Assembly (NCBI GenBank): GCA_003019595.1
Contig: NEXD01000008.1
Span: 1-41,333 of the forward strand
Length of the DNA: 41,333 nt
Origin: Candidatus Marsarchaeota G1 archaeon BE_D
GTDB lineage: Archaea > Thermoproteota > Thermoprotei_A > Marsarchaeales > Marsarchaeaceae
Direction: 5' to 3'
The notes under the pieces are model-generated. The model was given only the letters and a program-made list of their open reading frames with translations. It did no database searches and was not told the DNA's origin. Made by a program: the position numbers and the translations under genes. Positions 25,055-33,744 of the stretch are shown piece by piece (positions within the stretch are counted from its first letter, which is position 1; each line of letters opens with the position of its first letter).

Positions 25055-27079
25055 TTGGAGTTGAAAGAGCTTCATCGCTTGATGGAACAAGCATCAATTC
25101 TTTACCATCGCGCAACTTTTGTGTGCCATCCAGACAGGTTTCAAGAAGTGGAATCGTTGCTCAGTTTAAAAGGCTATTTCGTGTTTCACGAAAGGCCTTG
25201 CGTAAAACTTCCGAACACCGCGCAACCGCTCGAAGCCGTCCACTACGAAAAGCTTCTTGGTGACACTGTAAACTTTGTGGTTTATGATGCCACACTTTTT
25301 TACGATCCAAACGCGCTTTCAGCGGCGACTTACTGCGTTAAGGGTGGAGGAGCCTTTGTGTTACTCTTTGACGAGGAAAATCCACCATACTATCCACCCA
25401 TTGGAAAATCAGAGTTGAGCGGCGTGTTACTAAAAAGATTTGTTGAGTTTGTAAGACAAAATGGACTTTGCGCTTTTCTCACAAAAACACAATCAGAGTT
25501 TAAGTTTGCGAGCGAACTTGCGCAGTACAAACAATCTCAGGGAAAATTCAAAACAGAGGACCAAGAAAGGGCGTTTAACGAAATCACAAACTGGCTTCTT
25601 CTTGGTAAAGAAAGAGTGTTTGTGCTATCATCAAAACGAGGAAGAGGAAAATCGTCAACACTTGGAATGGCTCTTGCCGAAATTCTTGACACCTTTAGCG
25701 GAAAAATTTGTGTGACTTCATCAAAACGTAGCGCGTTGGACGCACTTGTTTTTCACTTTAAACAAGAAACAAAAAGGCAAGGCTTAAAATTTGATGATGA
25801 TCTCTGGGGTAAGCGTGTCACTTACGGTAATTGCACCCTGCTTTTCTGTGGGTGGAACAAAGTTCCTTGGGGTTGGATTACGATTGTGGACGAAGCGTCT
25901 ACGCTTTCCATGAGCGCAATTCTTAATATAGCAAAGAGGTCGAAAAGGGTGCTACTTTCTACTACAATTTACGGATACGAAGGTAGTGGGAAAAGCTTTG
26001 CGATGCGTGTTCTTTCTACACTTTCAAAACTAGGGTTTGAAATAAAGAGCTTTGAAATGTCTCGACCCATTCGCTTTTCTGAAGGCGATCCGCTTGAAAG
26101 GGCGGTCGACAGGACCTTCGTTTTTGAGCCTTCTGGTATACACATCGCAAAAAACGTCGTAAATCCAAAGCTTGAAAGTTTTGGGGCGAAGGAGCTACTA
26201 AAGCTGGGAAGCGAAAATTTGGAAAGCTTGTACTCCATTCTTACTGAAGCTCACTACAGAAATGAGCCAAGGGATTTGGCGCATATTTTGGAAAACCCAA
26301 ATTCTACGCTGTTTGGTTTAAAGGCGGACGATTGTTATTGCGCTGTCGCTCACACACAGCCTGACGGACCGCTTGAACCCACAAAGCTAGAGGCTGTGCT
26401 AAAAGGAGCAAGCTTTCCTGGTAACCTGATCACAGAAAGGCTAATAGCAAGAACTGGCGACACGCTTTTTTCCACGCTTTCTGGATTAAGAGTTGTTCGA
26501 ATAGCGGTTCATCCAGAGTTACAGGGAAAGGGACTTGGTTCGATTCTTTTGAAAGCGATAGAAGAACACGCGAAAGCAAAGCGCTTTCACTGGGTTGGCG
26601 CATCTTTTGTAGCGGATTTAGAAGTCGTCAAGTTTTGGTTTAGAAATGGTTATACCTTTGTCTCCCTTTCTTGGTCAAAGCCGGCTTATGCCGAAGCACC
26701 TTCTGTAATATGTGTGAAACCTCTTTCAGAGTGCGCAAGCGAATATCTCCTCAGAAACAAAGCGCTTCTACAAGAAGCTTTTTTGAGCCTTTTACCGTAC
26801 GAGCTAGTTGACTTAGAAACTTACGCTTATATAGTAAAAAGTTTGGGTGATAAAATCCGACTTTCAAAAAACGTAGAAAGGCTTCGCCTTTTTTGTGAAT
26901 GGAACTTGCCGTTAGAACTTGTTTTGCCAGAGCTCAGGCAAACAGTTTTTGCGCTCGCCCAAGCGCTAGAAGTGTCCGAGCTTAAGTTGGTCCTTCAAGC
27001 GCTTATTAGACCTCTTTCCCGCTCTAAAAAGCGCGTGTTAAGGCTTGTGATTTCAAACGCTTTGGAAAGACTTTATTAG
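25055..27079 (+). CDS. tmcA: tRNA/rRNA cytidine acetyltransferase TmcA (NAT10/Kre33 family)
   Basis: Uses ATP and acetyl-CoA to make N4-acetylcytidine in RNA. It has an N-terminal DUF1726-like domain, then a RecA-like helicase core with Walker A SSKRGRGKSS (192-201) and Walker B TIVDEAS. It ends with a GNAT domain holding the acetyl-CoA loop HPELQGKGLGS (~490-500) and a C-terminal helical part. Length 674 aa is near normal. TTG 25055 lies just after the apgM stop; GGTGA at the apgM end serves as its ribosome binding site. In hot-adapted archaea ac4C stabilises rRNA and tRNA. Confidence 0.92.
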   Translation: MELKELHRLMEQASILYHRATFVCHPDRFQEVESLLSLKGYFVFHERPCVKLPNTAQPLEAVHYEKLLGDTVNFVVYDATLFYDPNALSAATYCVKGGGAFVLLFDEENPPYYPPIGKSELSGVLLKRFVEFVRQNGLCAFLTKTQSEFKFASELAQYKQSQGKFKTEDQERAFNEITNWLLLGKERVFVLSSKRGRGKSSTLGMALAEILDTFSGKICVTSSKRSALDALVFHFKQETKRQGLKFDDDLWGKRVTYGNCTLLFCGWNKVPWGWITIVDEASTLSMSAILNIAKRSKRVLLSTTIYGYEGSGKSFAMRVLSTLSKLGFEIKSFEMSRPIRFSEGDPLERAVDRTFVFEPSGIHIAKNVVNPKLESFGAKELLKLGSENLESLYSILTEAHYRNEPRDLAHILENPNSTLFGLKADDCYCAVAHTQPDGPLEPTKLEAVLKGASFPGNLITERLIARTGDTLFSTLSGLRVVRIAVHPELQGKGLGSILLKAIEEHAKAKRFHWVGASFVADLEVVKFWFRNGYTFVSLSWSKPAYAEAPSVICVKPLSECASEYLLRNKALLQEAFLSLLPYELVDLETYAYIVKSLGDKIRLSKNVERLRLFCEWNLPLELVLPELRQTVFALAQALEVSELKLVLQALIRPLSRSKKRVLRLVISNALERLY

Positions 27080-27102
27080 AAGTTCCAACTCAAAAAGCAC
27101 GA

Positions 27103-28128
27103 GTGAGTATGCCCAAAGTAAGAGTTGGGCTTGTGGGTTACGGAACAATTGGAAAAAGGGTTGTGGAAGCGGTAAACAAGCAACCGGATATGCAAGTGGT
27201 TGGTGTCGTAAAAACCAAACCAGACTTCTTTGCGCAAATACTTCTTTCAAAAGGGTTTGAGCTTTACGCGGCTTCACGCGAATCTTTTGAAAGCATGTCA
27301 AAAGCTGGCCTTGAAGTAAAGGGTGTGCTCGAAGAGCTTTTAACAAAGTGTGATGTTGTAGTAGACTGCACGCCTGAAGGCACGGGCGCCAAAAACAAAC
27401 CACTGTACGAAAGGGCGCGTGTTAAGGCGATTTTTCAAGGAGGAGAAAAGCGCGACGTTGCAGAGGCGTCGTTTGTAGCAGAAGTGAACTATCAAGAAGC
27501 GCTTGACAAAACGTTCGTGAGAGTCGTTTCGTGTAACACTACGGGTCTATCTAGAACGCTTGGACGCTTGAACGCAGAATTTGAAATCAAAAAGGTTCGA
27601 GCCACGATAATAAGAAGAGGCGCTGATCCCGTTGAAACAAAAAGAGGCCCGATAAACGCGCTTATTCCCAATCCACCTCATATACCGAGCCATCACGGAC
27701 CTGATGTTCAAACCGTGATTCACGATTTGCCAATCGTGACTTCTGCAGTGATAGCACCAACAACTCTTATGCATCTACATGTTGTGAACGTCGAATTTGC
27801 TCAAAAGGTCACAAAAGACGGGGTTATAGACGCGTTGTCACGCTCTAAAAGAATAAGATTCGTGGATTCTTCAAACGGCTTTGACTCAACCGCTTCGATC
27901 ATAGAGTTTGCAAGAGATTTGGGGAGAGCTAGGGGAGATGTGCCAGAAGTGGTTGTTTGGAGGGATTCTTTGACAGTCATGGACAACGAGCTATACTACA
28001 TGCAGGCGGTGCACCAAGAGTCCATTGTCGTACCTGAAAACGTGGACGCAATAAGGGCGGTGACTGGTCTTGAAAGAGAAGCTGCGCGCTCAATTTCTCT
28101 TACAAACAAGACACTAGGCCTTGAGTAG
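27103..28128 (+). CDS. gap: Glyceraldehyde-3-phosphate dehydrogenase, archaeal type II
   Basis: Phosphorylating GAPDH of the archaeal family, 341 aa. The Rossmann N-terminus VGLVGYGTIGKRVVEAV binds NAD(P). The catalytic Cys144 lies in VVSCNTTGLSR. TIIRRGADPVETKRGPINAL and HHGPDVQTV are archaeal GAPDH signatures. GTG 27103 is used, although ATG 27109 would remove two residues. The 24-nt spacing to tmcA and the 8-nt overlap with the next kinase gene suggest one operon. Confidence 0.96.
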   Translation: MSMPKVRVGLVGYGTIGKRVVEAVNKQPDMQVVGVVKTKPDFFAQILLSKGFELYAASRESFESMSKAGLEVKGVLEELLTKCDVVVDCTPEGTGAKNKPLYERARVKAIFQGGEKRDVAEASFVAEVNYQEALDKTFVRVVSCNTTGLSRTLGRLNAEFEIKKVRATIIRRGADPVETKRGPINALIPNPPHIPSHHGPDVQTVIHDLPIVTSAVIAPTTLMHLHVVNVEFAQKVTKDGVIDALSRSKRIRFVDSSNGFDSTASIIEFARDLGRARGDVPEVVVWRDSLTVMDNELYYMQAVHQESIVVPENVDAIRAVTGLEREAARSISLTNKTLGLE

Positions 28129-29056
28129 TGGGAAGTCCCAATTGTTTAAAGTTGCGTCAATAGGAAACGCCAACGTGGACATAACTTATAAGCTGAGCAG
28201 ACTTCCAGAAATGGACGAAATAGTGCTAGCCGATTCCTACGAAATCACCACTGGAGGATCTGCATCGAACTACTCATATGCGATCGCCAAACTTGGTGCA
28301 AAATCTCACTTCATAGGGGCGATTGGCAAAGATTTGCTAGGAGAGTTCTTTCTAAAAGAGTTGAAACAAATGGGCGTAGACGTTTCAATGGTTCAACAAG
28401 TGGACGCAAACACTGGTTGCGTCAGCATTCTAATAGACCAAACTGGAGAAAAAAGAGGTGTGGCGTGGAGAGGCGCAAACCTAAACCTAAAACCCACTGA
28501 AGCTTGGCTTACACTTAAGAGCTTTGACCTTGTTCATCTTGCTGGGTGCACACCAGATGTGTCCAATTGGGTTGTGCAAAACATCCCAGTAAAAAAGAGC
28601 TTTGACCCAGGTTCGTCATCCGAGAAGTATTCCGAAAAAGAGTTGTTATCAACGGTTTCTTCTTGTGAAGTGTCTTACCTGTCAACGAGGCAAGTCAGAC
28701 TTGTGGAGCAAAAAAGCGGTGTTGCCATAGCTGAGTTCGCACGCCTAAAACAAGTCGTGCTTATTGAGAAAAGAGGAAGTAATGGCGTTAGCGTGTACTC
28801 GCCCACAATTTGCTTTTCAATCGCGCCTGTTAAAGCGAACGTCGTTGACACGACGGGTGCTGGTGACGTTTTTTCTGCGTGTTTTGATTACATCTACTTT
28901 ACAGAACACGACTTGGTAAAGGCGGCAAAATGGGCAACCGTAGCCGCTTCACTTAAAGTCACCAAGTTGGGAGCAAAGGCGGGCGTTCCTACGTATCACG
29001 AACTATCTGAAGTTGTCGCCAATTTTGAACAAAGCGTAATGCCTTTGCCGATTTAA
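28121..29056 (+). CDS. PfkB-family sugar or nucleoside kinase
   Basis: 311 aa ribokinase-fold kinase. GNANVDITYKLSRLPEMDE and TTGGSASNYSYAIAKLGAKS give the N-terminal substrate region with the GG motif. DTTGAGDVFSACF (~244-256) is the PfkB signature 2 with the catalytic base Asp. The substrate cannot be told from sequence; fructose 6-phosphate, 2-keto-3-deoxygluconate and nucleosides are all possible in this family. Its place between GAPDH (8-nt overlap) and enolase makes a central-carbon sugar more likely than a nucleoside. Confidence 0.85.
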   Translation: MSSGKSQLFKVASIGNANVDITYKLSRLPEMDEIVLADSYEITTGGSASNYSYAIAKLGAKSHFIGAIGKDLLGEFFLKELKQMGVDVSMVQQVDANTGCVSILIDQTGEKRGVAWRGANLNLKPTEAWLTLKSFDLVHLAGCTPDVSNWVVQNIPVKKSFDPGSSSEKYSEKELLSTVSSCEVSYLSTRQVRLVEQKSGVAIAEFARLKQVVLIEKRGSNGVSVYSPTICFSIAPVKANVVDTTGAGDVFSACFDYIYFTEHDLVKAAKWATVAASLKVTKLGAKAGVPTYHELSEVVANFEQSVMPLPI

Positions 29057-29068
29057 GAGTACGAAAGG

Positions 29069-29077
29069 ATTAAATCT
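29069..29077 (+). promoter_or_regulatory. Putative TATA box for enolase
   Basis: ATTAAATCT is centred ~29 nt before TTG 29102 within the 45-nt spacer after the kinase gene. Confidence 0.4.
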
Positions 29078-29101
29078 TTTTACAAAATAGAACGAGCTAA
29101 G

Positions 29102-30358
29102 TTGGGCGTTATAAAAAACATTCAGGGCTACGAGCTTCTTGATTCTCGTGGAAACCCCACGGTTTACGTGGAAGTTGAGACGAGTTCGGGCGCAAAGGGT
29201 TTTGGTTACGCGCCAAGCGGCGCGTCCACTGGTAAAAGAGAAGCGGTGGAATTAAGAGATGGCGGAAAAAGGTATGGCGGAATGGGTGTGCTAAAGTGCC
29301 TCGAAGCGTTAAACAACCGAGTAAAACCTGCGCTTTTAGGTCAAGAGCTCGAACCCGCTTTAATCGACTCAATTCTTGAGCAAGTAGACGGAACTCGCAA
29401 TTTTTCATCGATCGGCGCAAACACGTCTACGGCGGTTTCTATTGCGTGCCACAGAGCAAAAGCGCAAGAAGAAGGAATCGAGCTTTATCAGCTTTTTCTT
29501 AAAGAAAAACTTGTACTTCCAACGCCCATGTTCAACATTATAAACGGTGGAAAACACGCAGGCAATGCGCTTGCGATTCAAGAATTCATGATCGTTCCTC
29601 ATGCGTCGAGCTTTTCTGAAGCGTTAAGAATTGGTGTTGAAGTGTACCACACTCTTAAAAACTTGTTAAAGGAGACCAAAGGCGCTTTCTCGATCAACGT
29701 GGGTGATGAAGGAGGTTTCGCGCCCCCGTTTACAAAAACCAGAGAGGCGCTTGACGTACTAAGGTTGGCGGTAAAAAGAAGCGGTTACACAGAAAGTGAG
29801 GTGATGTTTGCAATCGATTGCGCTGCATCAAGCTTTTATCGTAACGGTTTTTACGAAATTGACCAAGAAAAGAAGAACGCGGATGAGCTTTTGGAGTACT
29901 ATGAAAGGCTTGCTTCGGAATATCCCTTAATTTCGATCGAAGACCCGTTTTATGAAGATGATTGGGAGTCCTTTTGTGCTATCACAAAGGCTCTTAGAAA
30001 AACTAGGATAGTGGGCGACGACCTTCTTGTTAGCGACAGCTCAAACCTGAAAAAAGCAAGCGAAATTGGCGCGTGTAACGGCGTGATCGTAAAAGTGAAT
30101 CAGGTTGGAACTGTTTCAAGAGCGCTAAACACAGTGAAAAGCGCAAAAAATCTGGGATATCTTGCGATCATAAGTCACAGAAGCGGTGAAAGCGTAGACG
30201 ACTTTATTTCTCACTTTGCGTCTGGACTTTCAACAGGCGCCATCAAAAGTGGCGCACCGGCGCGTGGGGAAAGAGTTTGCAAATACAATCGTTTGTTGTT
30301 AATTGAAGCAAGAGAGAAGGGTGCGCTTTTCAATGGGATAAACTCGATTAAGGTGTGA
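29102..30358 (+). CDS. eno: Enolase
   Basis: Converts 2-phosphoglycerate to phosphoenolpyruvate. 418 aa. The N-terminus has LLDSRGNPTVYVEVE and APSGASTGKREAVELRD. The magnesium ligands lie in FAIDCAAS, SIEDPFYEDDW and VGDDLLVS. NVGDEGGFAP and SHRSGES complete the active site. TTG 29102 is the start, with an upstream TATA-like box. Three nt separate its stop from the ABC ATPase gene, so an operon with unrelated downstream genes is possible. Confidence 0.97.
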   Translation: MGVIKNIQGYELLDSRGNPTVYVEVETSSGAKGFGYAPSGASTGKREAVELRDGGKRYGGMGVLKCLEALNNRVKPALLGQELEPALIDSILEQVDGTRNFSSIGANTSTAVSIACHRAKAQEEGIELYQLFLKEKLVLPTPMFNIINGGKHAGNALAIQEFMIVPHASSFSEALRIGVEVYHTLKNLLKETKGAFSINVGDEGGFAPPFTKTREALDVLRLAVKRSGYTESEVMFAIDCAASSFYRNGFYEIDQEKKNADELLEYYERLASEYPLISIEDPFYEDDWESFCAITKALRKTRIVGDDLLVSDSSNLKKASEIGACNGVIVKVNQVGTVSRALNTVKSAKNLGYLAIISHRSGESVDDFISHFASGLSTGAIKSGAPARGERVCKYNRLLLIEAREKGALFNGINSIKV

Positions 30359-30361
30359 CGC

Positions 30362-31087
30362 GTGTCCGCGGTAGTTTTGCAAAACGTGAGCAAACGTTTT
30401 GGAAGTTTTTTGGCAATAAACGAAGTGAGTTTTTCTATCGAAAAGGGGGAGTCTTTCGCGCTAATTGGTCCAAATGGCGCAGGAAAAACCACCACACTCA
30501 GAATAGTTTGTGGGCTTGTTAAACCCTCGTCAGGATTGGTTAAAGTGTTTGGCGAAGACCCTTCTAATTCGCGCATAAGGTCGCAAATTAGCATTTTACC
30601 AGAAGACGCCGGTGTTTACGAAAAGCTAACCGCTTGGGAAAGCATATACTACTACGCGCTACTTCGTGGTCTTGACAAGAGTAGTGCTGAGCAGAAAGCG
30701 GAAGAGCTCATTCGCGTTCTCGATTTGCAGCAAAAAAGGAACGAATATGGAGTAAAGCTGAGCAAAGGTCTAAAAAGAAAAGTGTTGATAGGCATGTGTC
30801 TTGTGAACGACCCAAAACTTCTTGTGCTCGACGAACCCACTGACGGTTTAGATGTAAGGTCTGCAAGGAATGTAAGGGAGCTTCTTAAGGCTTTGGTGAG
30901 CGAAGGAAAAACGCTCATCGTGTCTTCACACAACATGCTTGAAATACAAGATGTTGCCCAAAAAATAGCGATAATCAACAAGGGAAAACTCGTGGCAGAA
31001 GGGGAGCCAGATCGTCTGCTCGCGAATTACGGCGCGCGTTCTCTTGAAGAGCTTTTCCTTGGTTTGACAGAGGAGGGTGTCACTTAG
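30362..31087 (+). CDS. ABC transporter ATP-binding protein (NatA/CcmA-like)
   Basis: 241 aa ATPase. Walker A is GPNGAGKTT (36-44), the Q-loop region is ISILPEDAGVYEKLT, and Walker B is LLVLDEPTDGLD with an H-loop in IVSSHNM. The signature motif reads LSKGLKRK rather than LSGGQ, as in many ABC-2 exporters. The GTG start at 30362 lies next to the enolase stop. The stop overlaps the permease start by one base. It should energise the ABC-2 permease encoded next. The substrate is unknown. Confidence 0.92.
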   Translation: MSAVVLQNVSKRFGSFLAINEVSFSIEKGESFALIGPNGAGKTTTLRIVCGLVKPSSGLVKVFGEDPSNSRIRSQISILPEDAGVYEKLTAWESIYYYALLRGLDKSSAEQKAEELIRVLDLQQKRNEYGVKLSKGLKRKVLIGMCLVNDPKLLVLDEPTDGLDVRSARNVRELLKALVSEGKTLIVSSHNMLEIQDVAQKIAIINKGKLVAEGEPDRLLANYGARSLEELFLGLTEEGVT

Positions 31088-32595
31088 TGTCCACATGGCT
31101 TGTGGTTTTCAAAAAAGACTTAAAGGAGCTATTTAGAAACAGAAAGGCGCTGCTTATGGTCACTGTACTACCACTTCTACTTTTTTCAGCGATGGGCGTG
31201 CTCAGCAACTACTCTCTTACGAAGACCCCAACGGTTATTGCGGTTGTGAATGAAGACACGGGTTATGCGAACACGAACTACGGTGCTAAGCTAATATCCT
31301 TAATTCAAAACTTAGGTTCAAGTGTGGACGTGCTGATATTAAACGAACCGAACTTTTCTTTGGCCACAAAGCTTGTTCAAAACGGTGAAGCGAATCTTGC
31401 GCTCGAAATACCAAGCAATTTTTCGCTAGCGCTCAACCACACAGCGTTGACCACGTCCATCGTTCTATTTGTAAAGCCGGGTGACGCAAAGTCTCAAGTG
31501 GCGAACCAAATCGTGTCCACCGCGCTTAGCCAAATTTCCTCGCAAGTCGCTTACGAAAGGGTGAAAAGGCTTGCAGGACAAAACGCTACGAACATTATAA
31601 ATCCGATTAGAGTTTTGGTTTACGTGCCAAAACCTACCGGCTTTTTTGGAACAACTGCTTCATCACCGTATTCTGGGTTGCTCCCTGCGCTAATAGTTCT
31701 TCTTTCCGTGGAAACCAATATCGGGCTTATCGTTGACAGCTTGGTCGGTGAAAAGGAAAGAAAGACTCTGGAAATGCTACTTCTTGCAACGCCAAGTAGA
31801 CTTGGGCTTATCACCGGAAAAACTCTCGCGGTTTCAGTTGTGTCAGTTCTTTCCGCTATTGCGACGATTGTCGGACTGTTTCTCGAAGTGAGTCTTACAT
31901 TTAGCGGACTAGCGGCGAGCATCACGCCACAAAGCCTCAGAGTAAGCCCGCTTGCAGCGCTTTTGATCGTTTTAGTTCTTGCGCTCACGGTTGGCACGAC
32001 TCAGCTTATAACGGCGGTGCTAAGCGCTTACGCCACAAACACCAAAGAAGCGAACGCGAGTATTGGCATAGTGATGAGCCTTCCATTGATTTCCATGTAT
32101 CCGCTTCTGTTTTCTTCTCTATACTCCCTTCCTCAAGCCGCTCAGTACTTTATGTACTTACTCCCATTTACGTATAGCTACCTTCTGTTGTACGGTATTC
32201 TGATAGGTCCCGTCTCTTTGTTTGATTTGATTTACGCTATTGCGCTTATAGCCTATCTGTTTTTCTTGCTATGGCTTACCGTAAAGCTATACGGAAGAGA
32301 GAGTGTGATCACGGGTGGCGGTTCCACTTTTTGGTTTAAGAGACCTCGGCTACCCCAGAGTTCGCATCACAACTCAGAGGACATGACTTTCGTCACTGGT
32401 CAAAAAAGAAACGCAAAAGCACACTTTTTAATTTTATTAGCGCGCATGAATTTCGATCACGTCACCATCCGCAAGCTCGTGATCAAGCCCAACCTTTGCC
32501 CCTCCAAACTTTACAGAGCTTCCCCAAACTCTTGCGTATTCAAAGGTTTCAAGAAGTTTAGAGTGAACGCTTTTTACGACGTCCATCACGGTTGA
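31087..32595 (+). CDS. ABC-2 type transporter permease (NatB-like)
   Basis: 502 aa. One N-terminal membrane segment (~22-42) precedes a large external domain (~45-190) with several N-x-T/S sites. About five to six C-terminal segments follow, with ERKTLEMLLLATPSRLGLITGK, the conserved cytosolic EKE/TLE region of the NatB/ABC-2 family, before them. Such pairs export sodium ions, drugs or lipids. The membrane part ends near residue 411. The remaining ~90 residues are polar, and their last 159 nt lie antisense to the DRG GTPase gene. A shorter product through frameshift or read-through error cannot be excluded. Confidence 0.85.
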   Translation: MSTWLVVFKKDLKELFRNRKALLMVTVLPLLLFSAMGVLSNYSLTKTPTVIAVVNEDTGYANTNYGAKLISLIQNLGSSVDVLILNEPNFSLATKLVQNGEANLALEIPSNFSLALNHTALTTSIVLFVKPGDAKSQVANQIVSTALSQISSQVAYERVKRLAGQNATNIINPIRVLVYVPKPTGFFGTTASSPYSGLLPALIVLLSVETNIGLIVDSLVGEKERKTLEMLLLATPSRLGLITGKTLAVSVVSVLSAIATIVGLFLEVSLTFSGLAASITPQSLRVSPLAALLIVLVLALTVGTTQLITAVLSAYATNTKEANASIGIVMSLPLISMYPLLFSSLYSLPQAAQYFMYLLPFTYSYLLLYGILIGPVSLFDLIYAIALIAYLFFLLWLTVKLYGRESVITGGGSTFWFKRPRLPQSSHHNSEDMTFVTGQKRNAKAHFLILLARMNFDHVTIRKLVIKPNLCPSKLYRASPNSCVFKGFKKFRVNAFYDVHHG

Positions 32596-33585
32596 ACCTT
32601 TTTTTAAAATCAAAGGACGTGCCGATCTGCTCTTTTCGTTTAAGGGTTTCGTGTAAATTCTGATGATCTGAGCAAGAGAGAAAACGGTTTCGCCAAACTT
32701 CTGTTTAAACTCGTTAGTTGAAAAGTTGAGCACAGGAGAATATGGAAGAAGCTTTTCGAGTTTTTGAATCGCGTTTTGTGAACTTAAAGAATCCGATTTT
32801 GTAAGCACAACAACGCTTGGCTTTACGAGCGAACCCTGTAGCACAGCGGCTTCTACATCGTCCAAATCCGCGGGTCCGTTGATGACAACCAGCGCGTTCG
32901 TAATTCCGTACTGTCTGAGTAGCTCCGCCACTTCTTTATTCGTGCACTTAGGATTGCCCGTCGCCATGACGTTAACCCCTCCAGTCGCTCTTTTTATTAT
33001 CTTGACTTGAGCCTTGAGTGGTCTTAGAAAAACATGGTTACGCTCTAAAACGCTAGTAAGAAGCGCCACTTGGGCTTCAATAGCTTGAGTTGAGTCGATC
33101 ACAAGCGCGATAACGTCCGCGTTCCTTGCAGTGGTTGTAGCAAGAGACGTGAACCTGTTTTGTCCTTCGAAAATGGAAGGTGTGTCCACAATTTGGAACA
33201 TCAAATCTAGGTAAACCATCATGCCAGGTGTTGGCCTTTGTGTTTCAAAGTTGACACTTGTTGAAGGATGGTTCAAACCTGTGAGCGTGTTAAAAACGAG
33301 CGTTTTTCCGCTATCTGGCACTCCGATAAGCGCGATTTGCGCCGCGCCTTCTTTTTCTACAAGATAGCTCACGCCTTTGCCCTTGCGCCGCATTCGCTCT
33401 TCTTCTAGTTCTTCCTTTAAGACCGCAATTTGGTGTCTAATTTGGTGTCTGAGCTTTTCTGTGCCTTTGTGGTCTGGAATGGCAGACAAAAACTGTTCTA
33501 GTAACTCAAGTTTCTCTTGTTTGGTCTTTGCTTCTTGAGCTTTTACCCAAAGCGCTTGAGCCTGTGGCGGAAGGTTGGTGGGCAA
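32437..33585 (-). CDS. drg: DRG/Obg-type GTPase with C-terminal TGS domain
   Basis: Ribosome-associated GTPase of the DRG branch. The N-terminal helical part has EKLELLEQFLSAIPDHKGTEKL, typical of DRG proteins. G1 is GVPDSGKT (88-95), G3 is DTPSIFEG, and G4 is TKSD instead of the usual NKxD. The TGS domain closes the protein (VWGSSVKF then HELADGDVIEI). TTG 33585 is favoured because ATATATT lies 24-28 nt upstream and the family start NLPPQAQ follows; TTG 33624 would add 13 basic residues. Its 3' end overlaps the permease gene by 159 nt. Confidence 0.92.
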   Translation of the reverse strand: MPTNLPPQAQALWVKAQEAKTKQEKLELLEQFLSAIPDHKGTEKLRHQIRHQIAVLKEELEEERMRRKGKGVSYLVEKEGAAQIALIGVPDSGKTLVFNTLTGLNHPSTSVNFETQRPTPGMMVYLDLMFQIVDTPSIFEGQNRFTSLATTTARNADVIALVIDSTQAIEAQVALLTSVLERNHVFLRPLKAQVKIIKRATGGVNVMATGNPKCTNKEVAELLRQYGITNALVVINGPADLDDVEAAVLQGSLVKPSVVVLTKSDSLSSQNAIQKLEKLLPYSPVLNFSTNEFKQKFGETVFSLAQIIRIYTKPLNEKSRSARPLILKKGSTVMDVVKSVHSKLLETFEYARVWGSSVKFGGAKVGLDHELADGDVIEIHAR

Positions 33586-33604
33586 TGGCGATCGCCTTCG
33601 GTAA

Positions 33605-33613
33605 AAATATATT
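33605..33613 (-). promoter_or_regulatory. Putative TATA box for the DRG GTPase
   Basis: On the minus strand AATATATTT is centred ~24-26 nt before TTG 33585, supporting a leaderless mRNA and the shorter start. Confidence 0.45.
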
Positions 33614-33744
33614 GTGCGAGACAATTCTTAACCTTAACTCAGGCGATGATGAACCCAGATTCACGCTGAAGCTCGTGTCGAAGAAGAGCCGAGCTGAGCC
33701 ACTTTTTTGAAAGTCGCAAGTTTAATATTTTTATTTATTGAGCT

